DNA of 5,455 nt from Bacteroidota bacterium (GTDB lineage Bacteria > Bacteroidota > Bacteroidia > Chitinophagales > LD1), in assembly GCA_018267355.1 (NCBI GenBank), contig JAFDYP010000098.1, positions 1 through 5,455 of the forward strand. Direction: 5' to 3'. Of the stretch, positions 1-5,455 are shown piece by piece. Below the pieces are notes generated by a model, which saw only the letters and a list, made by a program, of their open reading frames with translations, had not been told where the DNA came from and searched no databases. Within the stretch, counting starts at the first letter, position 1. Each line of letters opens with the position of its first letter. Both the position numbers and the translations under genes were made by a program.

Positions 1-596
1 GCATTGCCTGCTACCAGCACATCTGCGCCCGCCTCTATCAGGCTGCCGGCATTTTCCAGTCCCACACCGCCGTCTACTTCTATTTTCGCTTTAGATCCTG
101 CCTGCGCTATCAGGTCGCGGGTCTCGCGCACCTTGTTCAGGGCGTTGGGTATGAATTTTTGCCCGCCAAATCCGGGATTGACACTCATCACCAGCACTAC
201 ATCTATGAGGCTTATTACTTCTTTCAGTTCGCTCACCGGGGTGGCAGGATTGATGGCCACACCTGCAGAAAGGCCCTGAGCCTTGATCTCACGGATGACA
301 GAGTCCAGGTGTACATTGCCCTCCAGGTGTATGGTCAGGTGGTCAGCACCGGCATCTTTGAATTGTTTGATATACCGCTCCGGCTGCACGATCATGAGGT
401 GTACGTCGCAGAACTTCTGTGTTCTTTTGCGTATCGCTTGTAGTATCGGGAAACCAAAAGAGATATTTGGCACAAAGGAGCCATCCATCACATCTATATG
501 TATCCACTCCGCCTCACTGCCATTCAGCATATCTATATCCCTGCCCAGATGGGCAAAATCAGCAGACAAAACAGAAGGGGCGACGATCACACTCAT
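1..596 (-). CDS. rpe: ribulose-phosphate 3-epimerase, 3' end cut by window edge
   Basis: Interconverts D-ribulose 5-phosphate and D-xylulose 5-phosphate in the cytosolic non-oxidative pentose phosphate pathway. Reading the minus strand from ATG at 596-594 gives 198 complete codons, still open at the window edge. The family is usually about 215-220 residues, so only the last ~20 are missing. The whole TIM-barrel signature is present: VAPSVLSADF at 5-14, HIDVMDG at 33-39 (metal ligands His33 and Asp35, the latter a catalytic acid/base), DVHLM at 64-68 (His66), the glycine-rich phosphate loop MSVNPGFGGQ at 137-146, and EVDGG at 173-177 (second catalytic Asp175). It ends in GADVLVAGNA, which normally leads into the last phosphate-binding turn. 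The start matches the conserved N-terminus, with no clear Shine-Dalgarno before it. It lies 63 bases downstream of a membrane protein gene on the same strand. The identification is very secure. Confidence 0.97.
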   Translation of the reverse strand, partial: MSVIVAPSVLSADFAHLGRDIDMLNGSEAEWIHIDVMDGSFVPNISFGFPILQAIRKRTQKFCDVHLMIVQPERYIKQFKDAGADHLTIHLEGNVHLDSVIREIKAQGLSAGVAINPATPVSELKEVISLIDVVLVMSVNPGFGGQKFIPNALNKVRETRDLIAQAGSKAKIEVDGGVGLENAGSLIEAGADVLVAGN

Positions 597-659
597 ATCC
601 GGTAAACTATAGAGTGTAAGGATAATAAAAAATACAGACAGCGGCTAGAAAGCTGGGTC

Positions 660-1064
660 TCACCCTTCATCACTCTCTGCAAACTCCCAGATACCCCGTA
701 TGACGCGCACCATCAGGCTGGTGATGATATAGAATGCTACAATGCTCCCTATCATCATGCGGTACTCCGGCAGCGCCCAGATACTGGTGCCTGAGATGTA
801 GCGTGCTGCCAGCAACAGCAGCACCAGCAGCGCGATGTAGTACATCCACGAAGGCCAGGTGTATTTGATGAAGGACTCGTGAAAAATGGACAGGATCGGA
901 TTCATCAGCGAGTAAAACATGATACCGCTGAATGCCGCCAGAAACTCCGTGGCCGTGCCGGCAAAGGCAAAGTGGCAGATGACGATCCCCACCATAGAAA
1001 GCCCGAAGCAAGCCAATGCCTGCCGTAGGGGAGTCAATCTGCCGGGTATGCCTGGTATGATCAT
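660..1064 (-). CDS. hypothetical four-helix membrane protein
   Basis: I do not recognise a family for this 134-residue protein. Its hydrophobicity suggests four transmembrane helices at roughly residues 15-36, 40-61, 70-91 and 102-121, with short loops. The N-terminus is basic (Arg9, Arg14), and the C-terminal tail is acidic (EFAESDEG). Loop residues worth noting are HESFIKYTWPSW at 62-73, between helices 2 and 3, and PEYR at 99-102. There is no signal peptide with a cleavage site and no catalytic motif that I can name. It starts at ATG 1064-1062, without a Shine-Dalgarno. The reading frame is preferred over the overlapping minus-strand frame at 670-1011 because its hydrophobic pattern is regular. 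It is divergent from the symporter gene and lies upstream of rpe on the same strand, so the two could share a transcript. It is probably a real gene, with unknown function. Confidence 0.75.
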   Translation of the reverse strand: MIIPGIPGRLTPLRQALACFGLSMVGIVICHFAFAGTATEFLAAFSGIMFYSLMNPILSIFHESFIKYTWPSWMYYIALLVLLLLAARYISGTSIWALPEYRMMIGSIVAFYIITSLMVRVIRGIWEFAESDEG

Positions 1065-1150
1065 GATGTGAAGTTACACCATAACAGGTATTTTTCGCGG
1101 ATGTTTTGCGGCGGGCGGCTTCTGATAGGAGATTTTCCTATTTTGTGCGG
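1065..1150. promoter_or_regulatory. divergent intergenic region with probable back-to-back promoters
   Basis: These 86 bases separate the divergent membrane-protein and symporter genes, so promoters for both should lie here. On the plus strand TATTTTTC at 1089-1096 matches the Bacteroidota -7 consensus TAnnTTTG in all but its last base, but I see no convincing TTG -33 element in front of it. A perfect 6-base inverted repeat (ATAGGA, 5-base loop, TCCTAT) occupies 1125-1141, just before the symporter start. The assignment rests mainly on gene geometry. The exact promoter positions are not established. Confidence 0.4.
1125..1141. repeat. short perfect inverted repeat before symporter start
   Basis: ATAGGA at 1125-1130 and TCCTAT at 1136-1141 are perfect reverse complements around a 5-base loop. 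The repeat ends 9 bases before the chosen ATG at 1151. Its left arm contributes to an AGGAG at 1127-1131, which could serve as a ribosome binding site only for the in-frame GTG at 1145 (13 bases away), not for the ATG at 1151 (19 bases away). As RNA it would form a weak stem of mostly A-U pairs. It could equally be a small operator or chance. Confidence 0.4.
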
Positions 1151-2500
1151 ATGAAGCATCATCTCTGGCGCAATGTAGCCCTGCTCGCAGGACTTTTGAT
1201 CGTATTGGCTACCTGGCTGCAGGTAGGCGGTATGGTAGACTTGCCTCCTGTTATATTCACATCGCTGCGCCTGGCCTGTCTGCTGCCGCTGCTCTGGTAT
1301 GGCTGGCAGGCGCGGTCACTGACCATCTGGGTATTTGTAGCGATGATCACCGGGGTGGTGCTAGGGGTAGACTTCCCTGATATAGCCCGGGAGCTCAATG
1401 TCTTTGGCAAGATCTTCCTCCGCCTGGTCAAAATGATCATCGCACCGCTCCTCTTCGCCACGCTGGTGGTGGGCATAGCCGGTCACTCTGACTTGAAACA
1501 GGTAGGCCGTATGGGGCTGAAGGCCATTATCTATTTTGAGGTTGTTACTACACTGGCGTTATTCATCGGTCTGGCGGCTATCAATCTGTCACAGGCCGGC
1601 GCGGGAATAGCTAAACCCGCCACCATCGAGAAGCCGGATGCCCTGCCTGATGCGGGCAAGCATTTTCAACTCTATGAGATAGTGCCGGAGAATATCGCTA
1701 AGGCTATTTCTGAAAACAACGTACTACAGGTAGTCGTTTTTTCTATCCTGTTTGCTATCGCTGTCTCTATGTGCGCAGAAGAATACAAAAAGCCTGTCGT
1801 CCGCTTTGCGGAAGTACTCTCTGAGGTCATGTTTAAGCTAACCAACCTTGTGATGCTCTTCTCACCGATAGCTGTAGGCGGCGCCATAGCCTATACGGTA
1901 GGCACGATGGGCCTCGGTATTTTCAAAAACTTTAGCCTGCTGCTGCTCACGCTGGCGGGTGCACTGCTGTTCTTCCTTTTTGGCGTGTTGCTGCCTATCG
2001 CACTTTACTTCAAAGTGCCCATAAAAAAATTCCTGCAGGCCGTGGAAGAGCCAGTCTCGGTAGCCTTTGCCACTGCCAGCTCTGATGCTGCCCTGCCTAA
2101 AGCCATGAGCGCGATGGATAAGCTGGGCGTACACAAAAAGGTCTATTCCTTCGTCCTGCCCATGGGCTATTCATTCAATCTGGATGGTACGACACTTTAT
2201 CTCTCACTTGCAGCCATCTTTGTCTCGCAGGCAGCAGGCATCCATATGCCCCTCTCCACGCAGCTCTATATCCTTCTCACCCTTATGCTCACCAGCAAGG
2301 GTGTGGCCGGCGTAGCCAAGGCCTCCTTCGTGATCCTCCTCGGCACTGTGGCCACCTTCCACCTGCCGGAGTGGCCTATCTATGTCATCTTCGGCGTAGA
2401 CTCCATCATGGATATGGCGCGGACATCGGTCAATGTATTGGGCAACTGTTTGGCTACGGTGATCATTGCAAAGAGTGAGGGGGAACTGGTGGAAGCATAA
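1151..2500 (+). CDS. dicarboxylate/amino acid:cation symporter (GltP/GltT-like, DAACS family)
   Basis: This inner-membrane secondary transporter probably takes up glutamate or aspartate with H+ or Na+. From ATG 1151 it has 449 residues. In-frame TTG 1106 and GTG 1145 are alternative starts, but ATG is preferred because the added residues are polar and have no conserved look. Family landmarks occur in order: FLRLVKMIIAPLLF (helix 2, 89-102), the hairpin-1 serine motif ASSDAALP (309-316), NLDGT in helix 7 (343-347), the hairpin-2 motif SKGVAGV (382-388), and helix 8 with Asp417, Asp421, Arg424, Asn428 and Asn432. These match the substrate and cation residues D390, D394, R397, N401 and D405 of GltPh. 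DMARTSVNVLGN is the glutamate-carrier form; DctA proteins have a different string here. Two oddities are an extra ~55-residue N-terminal region with two hydrophobic segments, and Ala389 where the family usually has proline in hairpin 2. Family is certain, substrate inferred. Confidence 0.93.
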   Translation: MKHHLWRNVALLAGLLIVLATWLQVGGMVDLPPVIFTSLRLACLLPLLWYGWQARSLTIWVFVAMITGVVLGVDFPDIARELNVFGKIFLRLVKMIIAPLLFATLVVGIAGHSDLKQVGRMGLKAIIYFEVVTTLALFIGLAAINLSQAGAGIAKPATIEKPDALPDAGKHFQLYEIVPENIAKAISENNVLQVVVFSILFAIAVSMCAEEYKKPVVRFAEVLSEVMFKLTNLVMLFSPIAVGGAIAYTVGTMGLGIFKNFSLLLLTLAGALLFFLFGVLLPIALYFKVPIKKFLQAVEEPVSVAFATASSDAALPKAMSAMDKLGVHKKVYSFVLPMGYSFNLDGTTLYLSLAAIFVSQAAGIHMPLSTQLYILLTLMLTSKGVAGVAKASFVILLGTVATFHLPEWPIYVIFGVDSIMDMARTSVNVLGNCLATVIIAKSEGELVEA

Positions 2501-2525
2501 CCATAGCAAAAGACCGATTCATTCC

Positions 2526-2533
2526 TATATTTG
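2526..2533 (+). promoter_or_regulatory. accC: Bacteroidota-type -7 promoter element for accC
   Basis: TATATTTG is an exact match to the TAnnTTTG -7 box recognised by the Bacteroidota primary sigma factor. It lies 45 bases before the accC start, in the 78-base gap after the symporter stop, so transcription would start near 2540. I see no clear TTG/TTTG -33 box about 19 bases upstream, so the assignment rests on the -7 match and position alone. Confidence 0.5.
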
Positions 2534-2541
2534 AGAAGAAG

Positions 2542-2565
2542 TTTTAGCGTTTTTGCGCTTTAGCG
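2542..2565 (+). repeat. three tandem copies of an 8-base unit in the accC leader
   Basis: TTTTAGCG (2542-2549), TTTTTGCG (2550-2557) and CTTTAGCG (2558-2565) follow each other without gaps. The second and third copies each differ from the first at one position. The array sits between the predicted transcription start and the accC ATG at 2579, so it would be in the 5' untranslated leader. The middle of the array can also pair as AGCG/CGCT, a very weak hairpin. Function is unknown; it may be a slippage-derived microsatellite-like tract or a protein-binding array. Confidence 0.6.
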
Positions 2566-2578
2566 GTAATAAACGATC

Positions 2579-4066
2579 ATGAAAAAAATACTCGTAGCCA
2601 ATCGTGGCGAAATAGCCCTCCGCGTCATGCGCTCCGCCCGTGAGATGGGCATCAAGACCGTAGCGGTGTACAGCGAGGCGGACCGCCACTCACCACATGT
2701 GCGCTACGCAGATGAGGCCGTATGTATCGGCCCACCTGCGTCAAAGGACTCCTACCTGCGTGGAGATAAAATAGTAGAAGTAGCCAAGACGCTCGGCGTA
2801 GATGGCATCCATCCCGGCTACGGTTTCCTCTCTGAGAATGCCGCCTTTGCCAAGCTCGTAGAGGAGAATGGCATCACCTTTATCGGTCCCACACCGGAGG
2901 CCATAGAGGTAATGGGAGATAAGCTCTCTGCCAAAGAGGCAGCCAAGAAATTCAACATACCGATGGTGCCGGGCAGCGACGGTGCGATACATAGCGCAGA
3001 AGAAGTGCGCGAACTATGTGACCGCATAGGCTATCCTGTCCTGATCAAAGCCTCTGCCGGCGGCGGTGGCAAGGGTATGCGCGTAGTGGAAAGCGCCGAC
3101 CAACTCGCAGAGCAGATGCAGCGCGCACAGAGTGAGGCGCTTTCGGCATTTGGAGACGGCAGTGTCTTCATAGAGAAATATGTCGGCTCGCCAAAGCACA
3201 TAGAGGTGCAGATCCTCGGTGATAACTATGGCAATATCGTTTATGTATTCGAGCGCGAGTGCTCCGTGCAGCGCCGACACCAGAAGGTGGTGGAGGAGGC
3301 ACCTAGCTCCTGCCTGACACCGGAGAAGCGCAAAGCGATAGGCGAGGCCGCTGTGATGGTGGGCAAGTCCTGCGCCTACATTGGCGCGGGTACGGTAGAG
3401 TTTCTGGTAGATGAGGAGCTGAACTTCTACTTCCTCGAGATGAATACCCGCCTGCAGGTAGAGCATCCGGTCAGCGAGATGATATCTGGTGTAGACCTGG
3501 TGAAAGAACAGATCAAAGTGGCGAGAGGCGAGAAGCTATCCTTCACGCAGGAAGATTTATCTATCCGTGGCCATGCCCTGGAGCTCCGCGTCTATGCCGA
3601 AGACCCGACCAATAACTTCCTCCCTGATATAGGCCGTCTGGTAGAGTACCAAAAGCCGGAGGGGCCGGGCATCCGCGTGGACGATGGCTTTGAGGCAGGT
3701 ATGGATATACCGATCTACTATGATCCGATGATCGCCAAGCTCGTAGCCTACGGCAAAGACCGCACGGAGGCCATAGACCGCATGCTGCGCGCCATACAGG
3801 AGTACAAGATCACAGGTGTCAAGAACACCCTTCAGTTTGGAGCATTCGTTATCACGCACCCTGATTTCGTAAGTGGCAAGTTTGATACTCACTTTGTAGC
3901 AAAGCACTTCAAGCCGGAGTACCTGAAAAAAGAAGATCCGGCCGAAATGGAGATGGCCGCGCTGGTAGCCGCGCATGTATTTGACCGTAAGCCTAAAGGC
4001 AGCACTGCGTCTAAAGCTACGACTACAACTACCGAGAGCAAATGGGTGCGCAACAGGACGCTTTGA
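2579..4066 (+). CDS. accC: biotin carboxylase subunit of acetyl-/propionyl-CoA carboxylase
   Basis: Carries out ATP- and bicarbonate-dependent carboxylation of biotin on a carrier protein, the first half of malonyl-CoA or methylmalonyl-CoA synthesis, in the cytosol. The 495-residue protein has the three expected domains. The N-terminal biotin carboxylase domain (1 to ~110) opens with ILVANRGEIA and contains GIHPGYGFLSEN. The ATP-grasp domain has Lys157, the glycine loop GGGGKGM (161-167), His207, His234, Glu274, Glu287, Asn289 and Arg291, with QVEHPVSE at 293-300 (catalytic Glu295). The C-terminal domain contains RVYAEDP (337-343), with Arg337 matching the biotin-stabilising Arg338 of E. coli AccC. 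The ~45 residues after position 450 extend beyond E. coli AccC and include a Thr-rich stretch (475-486) and a basic end, WVRNRTL. There is no biotinyl domain, and no carrier or carboxyltransferase gene is nearby, so acetyl- versus propionyl-CoA specificity is not resolved. The start has no alternative and no Shine-Dalgarno. Confidence 0.95.
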   Translation: MKKILVANRGEIALRVMRSAREMGIKTVAVYSEADRHSPHVRYADEAVCIGPPASKDSYLRGDKIVEVAKTLGVDGIHPGYGFLSENAAFAKLVEENGITFIGPTPEAIEVMGDKLSAKEAAKKFNIPMVPGSDGAIHSAEEVRELCDRIGYPVLIKASAGGGGKGMRVVESADQLAEQMQRAQSEALSAFGDGSVFIEKYVGSPKHIEVQILGDNYGNIVYVFERECSVQRRHQKVVEEAPSSCLTPEKRKAIGEAAVMVGKSCAYIGAGTVEFLVDEELNFYFLEMNTRLQVEHPVSEMISGVDLVKEQIKVARGEKLSFTQEDLSIRGHALELRVYAEDPTNNFLPDIGRLVEYQKPEGPGIRVDDGFEAGMDIPIYYDPMIAKLVAYGKDRTEAIDRMLRAIQEYKITGVKNTLQFGAFVITHPDFVSGKFDTHFVAKHFKPEYLKKEDPAEMEMAALVAAHVFDRKPKGSTASKATTTTTESKWVRNRTL

Positions 4067-4099
4067 TTTAGCAGCAGTTGTATTACTTTCACATCAGAG

Positions 4100-4120
4100 A
4101 CCGGAGACAAAAGATCCGGT
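4100..4120. repeat. perfect inverted repeat in leader of the pterin operon
   Basis: ACCGGA (4100-4105) and TCCGGT (4115-4120) are perfect reverse complements around a purine-rich 9-base loop, ending 9 bases before the PTPS start codon. A transcript starting upstream would carry a GC-rich hairpin over the ribosome landing zone. No T-tract follows, so it is not an intrinsic terminator of accC. It does not match a preQ1 or tetrahydrofolate riboswitch that I can recognise. It could be an operator, a translational control element or chance. Confidence 0.5.
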
Positions 4121-4129
4121 ATCATAGTC

Positions 4130-4537
4130 ATGGTCTACCTTACTCGCAGAGAACATTTCAACGGCGCACATAAGCTGTATATTAACTCCTGGTCTGAAGA
4201 GAAGAACAGGGAGGTGTTTGGCAAGTGTGCCAATAAGCATTATCACGGGCACAACTTTGATGTCTATGTCACGGTGAAAGCTGTGCCTCATGCCGAGACG
4301 GGATTTGTGATCAATGCCCATCATCTGAGCAAGATCATGAAGCGGGAAATAGTGGACCGCCTGGACCATAAAAACTTCAACCTCGATGTGCCCGAGTTTA
4401 AGGACAAACTGGGCACCTCTGAGAATGTGGCCATACAGATATGGAAGTGGATGGAGCCGCACCTCACAGACTGCAAGCTGCACTGTGTGAAGCTGGTGGA
4501 GACAGAGAATATTTACGTAGAATACTACGGCGAATAA
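4130..4537 (+). CDS. 6-pyruvoyl-tetrahydropterin synthase family protein (PTPS/QueD superfamily)
   Basis: Zinc enzyme of the T-fold superfamily acting on 7,8-dihydroneopterin triphosphate, the product of the FolE encoded just downstream. The 135-residue length is normal. Zinc ligands are His14 (in HFNGAHKL), His39 and His41 (HGH). The catalytic cysteine is Cys33 in [14 protein letters not shown], the acid/base pair is Asp79-His80 in [11 protein letters not shown], and the pterin-anchoring glutamate is Glu124 in VETEN. The Cys-X5-HGH spacing, the insert SEEKN before it and the LDHKN-x-x-LDVP string resemble mammalian PTPS. E. coli QueD has Cys-X3-HGH. This suggests 6-pyruvoyl-tetrahydropterin formation (biopterin route), though automatic annotation would probably say 6-carboxytetrahydropterin synthase (queD). 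It is separated from folE by 10 bases and clearly in an operon with it. A 6-base inverted repeat precedes the start. The family is certain; the exact product is inferred. Confidence 0.93.
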   Translation: MVYLTRREHFNGAHKLYINSWSEEKNREVFGKCANKHYHGHNFDVYVTVKAVPHAETGFVINAHHLSKIMKREIVDRLDHKNFNLDVPEFKDKLGTSENVAIQIWKWMEPHLTDCKLHCVKLVETENIYVEYYGE

Positions 4538-4547
4538 AAATAAGAGC

Positions 4548-5132
4548 ATGGAAAAGAATTTTGACGAAGCCTCGGTAGCAAAGATCAGCCTCCACTATGA
4601 GGAGATACTGAAGGGACTGGGGGAGGACATCACCCGCGAAGGACTGCTCAAGACGCCGCAGCGCGCCTCAAAGGCAATGCACTTCCTCGCGTCAGGCTAC
4701 AAGATGGATGCTCATGCCATCATGCGGGGCGCCATATTCCACGAGGAGCACAACCAGATGGTGATCGTAAAGGACATAGAGCTTTACTCCCTCTGTGAGC
4801 ATCACCTGCTGCCATTTTATGGCCGTGCGCATGTGGCCTATATACCTAATGGCAAGATCGTAGGCCTCAGCAAACTGGCCCGTATAGTAGATGTGTATTC
4901 GCGCCGCTTTCAGGTGCAGGAGCGCCTCACCATACAGATACGCGACTGCATACAGGAGACACTGGAGCCACTGGGTGTAGCCGTAGTGGTAGAGGCCAAG
5001 CACCTCTGCATGATGATGCGCGGTGTACAAAAGCAAAACAGCACCACTACCACCTCCGCCTTCACCGGAGAGTTTCAGAATCAGAGCACGCGAAATGAGT
5101 TCATCAATCTCGTATCGGCAAAGCTGAGCTAG
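4548..5132 (+). CDS. folE: GTP cyclohydrolase I (type IA)
   Basis: Converts GTP to 7,8-dihydroneopterin triphosphate and formate, the entry step to folate, queuosine and biopterins; it works as a cytosolic homodecamer. The 194-residue length is close to other bacterial FolE proteins. An N-terminal helical part (1 to ~60, with [13 protein letters not shown] at 32-44) precedes the T-fold domain. The zinc site is complete: Cys83 and His86 in LCEHHLLPF, and Cys154 in [10 protein letters not shown]. Catalytic His85 and His152 match E. coli His112 and His179. [18 protein letters not shown] (98-115) and the serine/threonine-rich turn NSTTTTSAF (164-172) are typical of the family. The zinc-binding Cys/His triad marks it as the classic type IA enzyme rather than the unrelated type IB (FolE2). 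ATG 4548 follows the PTPS stop by 10 bases, with only a weak AAGAG-like ribosome site. Confidence 0.97.
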   Translation: MEKNFDEASVAKISLHYEEILKGLGEDITREGLLKTPQRASKAMHFLASGYKMDAHAIMRGAIFHEEHNQMVIVKDIELYSLCEHHLLPFYGRAHVAYIPNGKIVGLSKLARIVDVYSRRFQVQERLTIQIRDCIQETLEPLGVAVVVEAKHLCMMMRGVQKQNSTTTTSAFTGEFQNQSTRNEFINLVSAKLS

Positions 5133-5161
5133 TACAATTTCATAGATAGAAATCTTGCCTT

Positions 5162-5455
5162 ATGCCAAGACTTTCTGTAGTCATATTTCTACTTATATCT
5201 CACGCATGTTTTGCTCAGTTGAAGGGTAAATTCGGATACAGGTACCAACTTGAATCTGAGAAGTTGATTTTTATCGGAAAGGACTCCTTCGATTATAGCC
5301 ATTGGTCAGACTATGGAGGTAATGTTGGGAAAGGTATATACAGTATAAGCGGCGATAGCGTTGTTTTAAAATTTACAGAAAAAGTCCCCACGCCGGATGA
5401 TAGCTTGCAACTGGAGCAAAGTGATAGTGCAGGTGATTTTGCTTTATTGAAAATA
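5162..5455 (+). CDS. hypothetical secreted protein, 3' end beyond window
   Basis: I do not recognise a family. From ATG 5162 the frame is open for 98 codons to the right edge. Residues 1-18 look like a Sec signal peptide: Arg3, a hydrophobic core SVVIFLLI (5-12), and a likely signal peptidase I cut after Ala18 in CFAQL, the FAQ ending common in Bacteroidota. Cys16 is probably not a lipobox cysteine because His14 and Ser13 fit poorly. The mature part alternates short beta-like hydrophobic runs with charged or glycine turns (KLIFIGKDSF, GKGIYSISGDSVVLKF), suggesting a beta-rich periplasmic or surface domain. By hand count 5161-5455 is about 39% GC, against 55-65% in two 60-base lines of folE. 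It follows folE by 29 bases with no Shine-Dalgarno. A shared transcript is possible, but the composition argues for a separate history. Confidence 0.7.
   Translation, partial: MPRLSVVIFLLISHACFAQLKGKFGYRYQLESEKLIFIGKDSFDYSHWSDYGGNVGKGIYSISGDSVVLKFTEKVPTPDDSLQLEQSDSAGDFALLKI

Noticed and set aside
4..619. Several plus-strand open frames over the rpe region.
   Set aside because: They lie antisense to a clear ribulose-phosphate epimerase and encode low-complexity, unrelated peptides.
627..655. Terminator-like CAGC/GCTG pairing followed by a T-run on the minus strand, between the membrane protein gene and rpe.
   Set aside because: The stem is only 4 base pairs with a 9-base loop, too weak to call an intrinsic terminator.
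647..660. Near match (13 of 14 bases) to the end of the Gateway attB2 recombination site, suggesting a cloning remnant.
   Set aside because: The core overlap TGTACAA and the other arm are absent and the flanks read as natural intergenic and coding sequence, so it is best explained as chance.
3014..3466. Long open frame on the minus strand inside accC (150 codons), and similar ones at 3557-3976 and 4094-4549.
   Set aside because: These are opposite-strand shadows of well-conserved genes, with no recognisable protein features.
4081..4090. Possible -7 promoter box (TATTACTTTC) before the PTPS gene.
   Set aside because: Spacing and bases match TAnnTTTG only partly, and no -33 element is visible, so it was not listed as a feature.
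4067..4129. Possible preQ1 or folate riboswitch upstream of the PTPS-folE operon.
   Set aside because: The only structure is one 6-base hairpin; no conserved riboswitch core or pseudoknot partner is visible.
5137..5153. Small inverted repeat ATTTC/GAAAT after the folE stop.
   Set aside because: Five A/T-rich pairs, no T-tract and low-complexity surroundings; likely chance, and not a credible terminator.

Overview
The window looks like ordinary chromosomal DNA from a member of the Bacteroidota, probably one with moderately high GC (Chitinophagia- or Cytophagia-like). No genus can be named from the sequence alone. Four things point that way. Start codons lack good Shine-Dalgarno sequences. A perfect TAnnTTTG promoter -7 box lies before the biotin carboxylase gene. 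The biotin carboxylase has the long C-terminal tail I associate with Bacteroidota acyl-CoA carboxylases. The last gene encodes a signal peptide ending in FAQ. Isoleucine codon AUA is used freely although the genes are GC-rich.

Layout. On the minus strand, positions 1-596 hold the start and most of ribulose-phosphate 3-epimerase (rpe), cut by the left edge. Upstream of it on the same strand, 660-1064 encodes a small membrane protein of unknown function with four predicted helices. The two may be co-transcribed. A short divergent region (1065-1150) separates this pair from a plus-strand run. That run starts with a glutamate/aspartate-type dicarboxylate:cation symporter (1151-2500). It is followed by a biotin carboxylase subunit of an acyl-CoA carboxylase (accC, 2579-4066), a 6-pyruvoyl-tetrahydropterin synthase family protein (4130-4537), GTP cyclohydrolase I (folE, 4548-5132), and the first 98 codons of a small secreted protein of unknown function (5162 to the right edge).

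How the genes work together. The clearest functional pair is the pterin synthase plus folE, 10 bases apart and surely co-transcribed. FolE makes 7,8-dihydroneopterin triphosphate from GTP, and the PTPS family enzyme acts on that product. The active-site spacing of the synthase (Cys-X5-His-Gly-His) resembles animal-type PTPS (tetrahydrobiopterin route) more than QueD (queuosine route, Cys-X3-His-Gly-His). The other genes are individual housekeeping or transport functions with no evident shared pathway.

No stretch longer than about 100 bases lacks a gene. There is no RNA gene, mobile element, CRISPR array or phage signal. I did not find a convincing new biological system. The points most worth a second look are the PTPS subtype, small repeat structures in three 5' leaders, a hairpin-2 proline replacement and extra N-terminal helices in the transporter, and the sharp drop in GC at the last gene.
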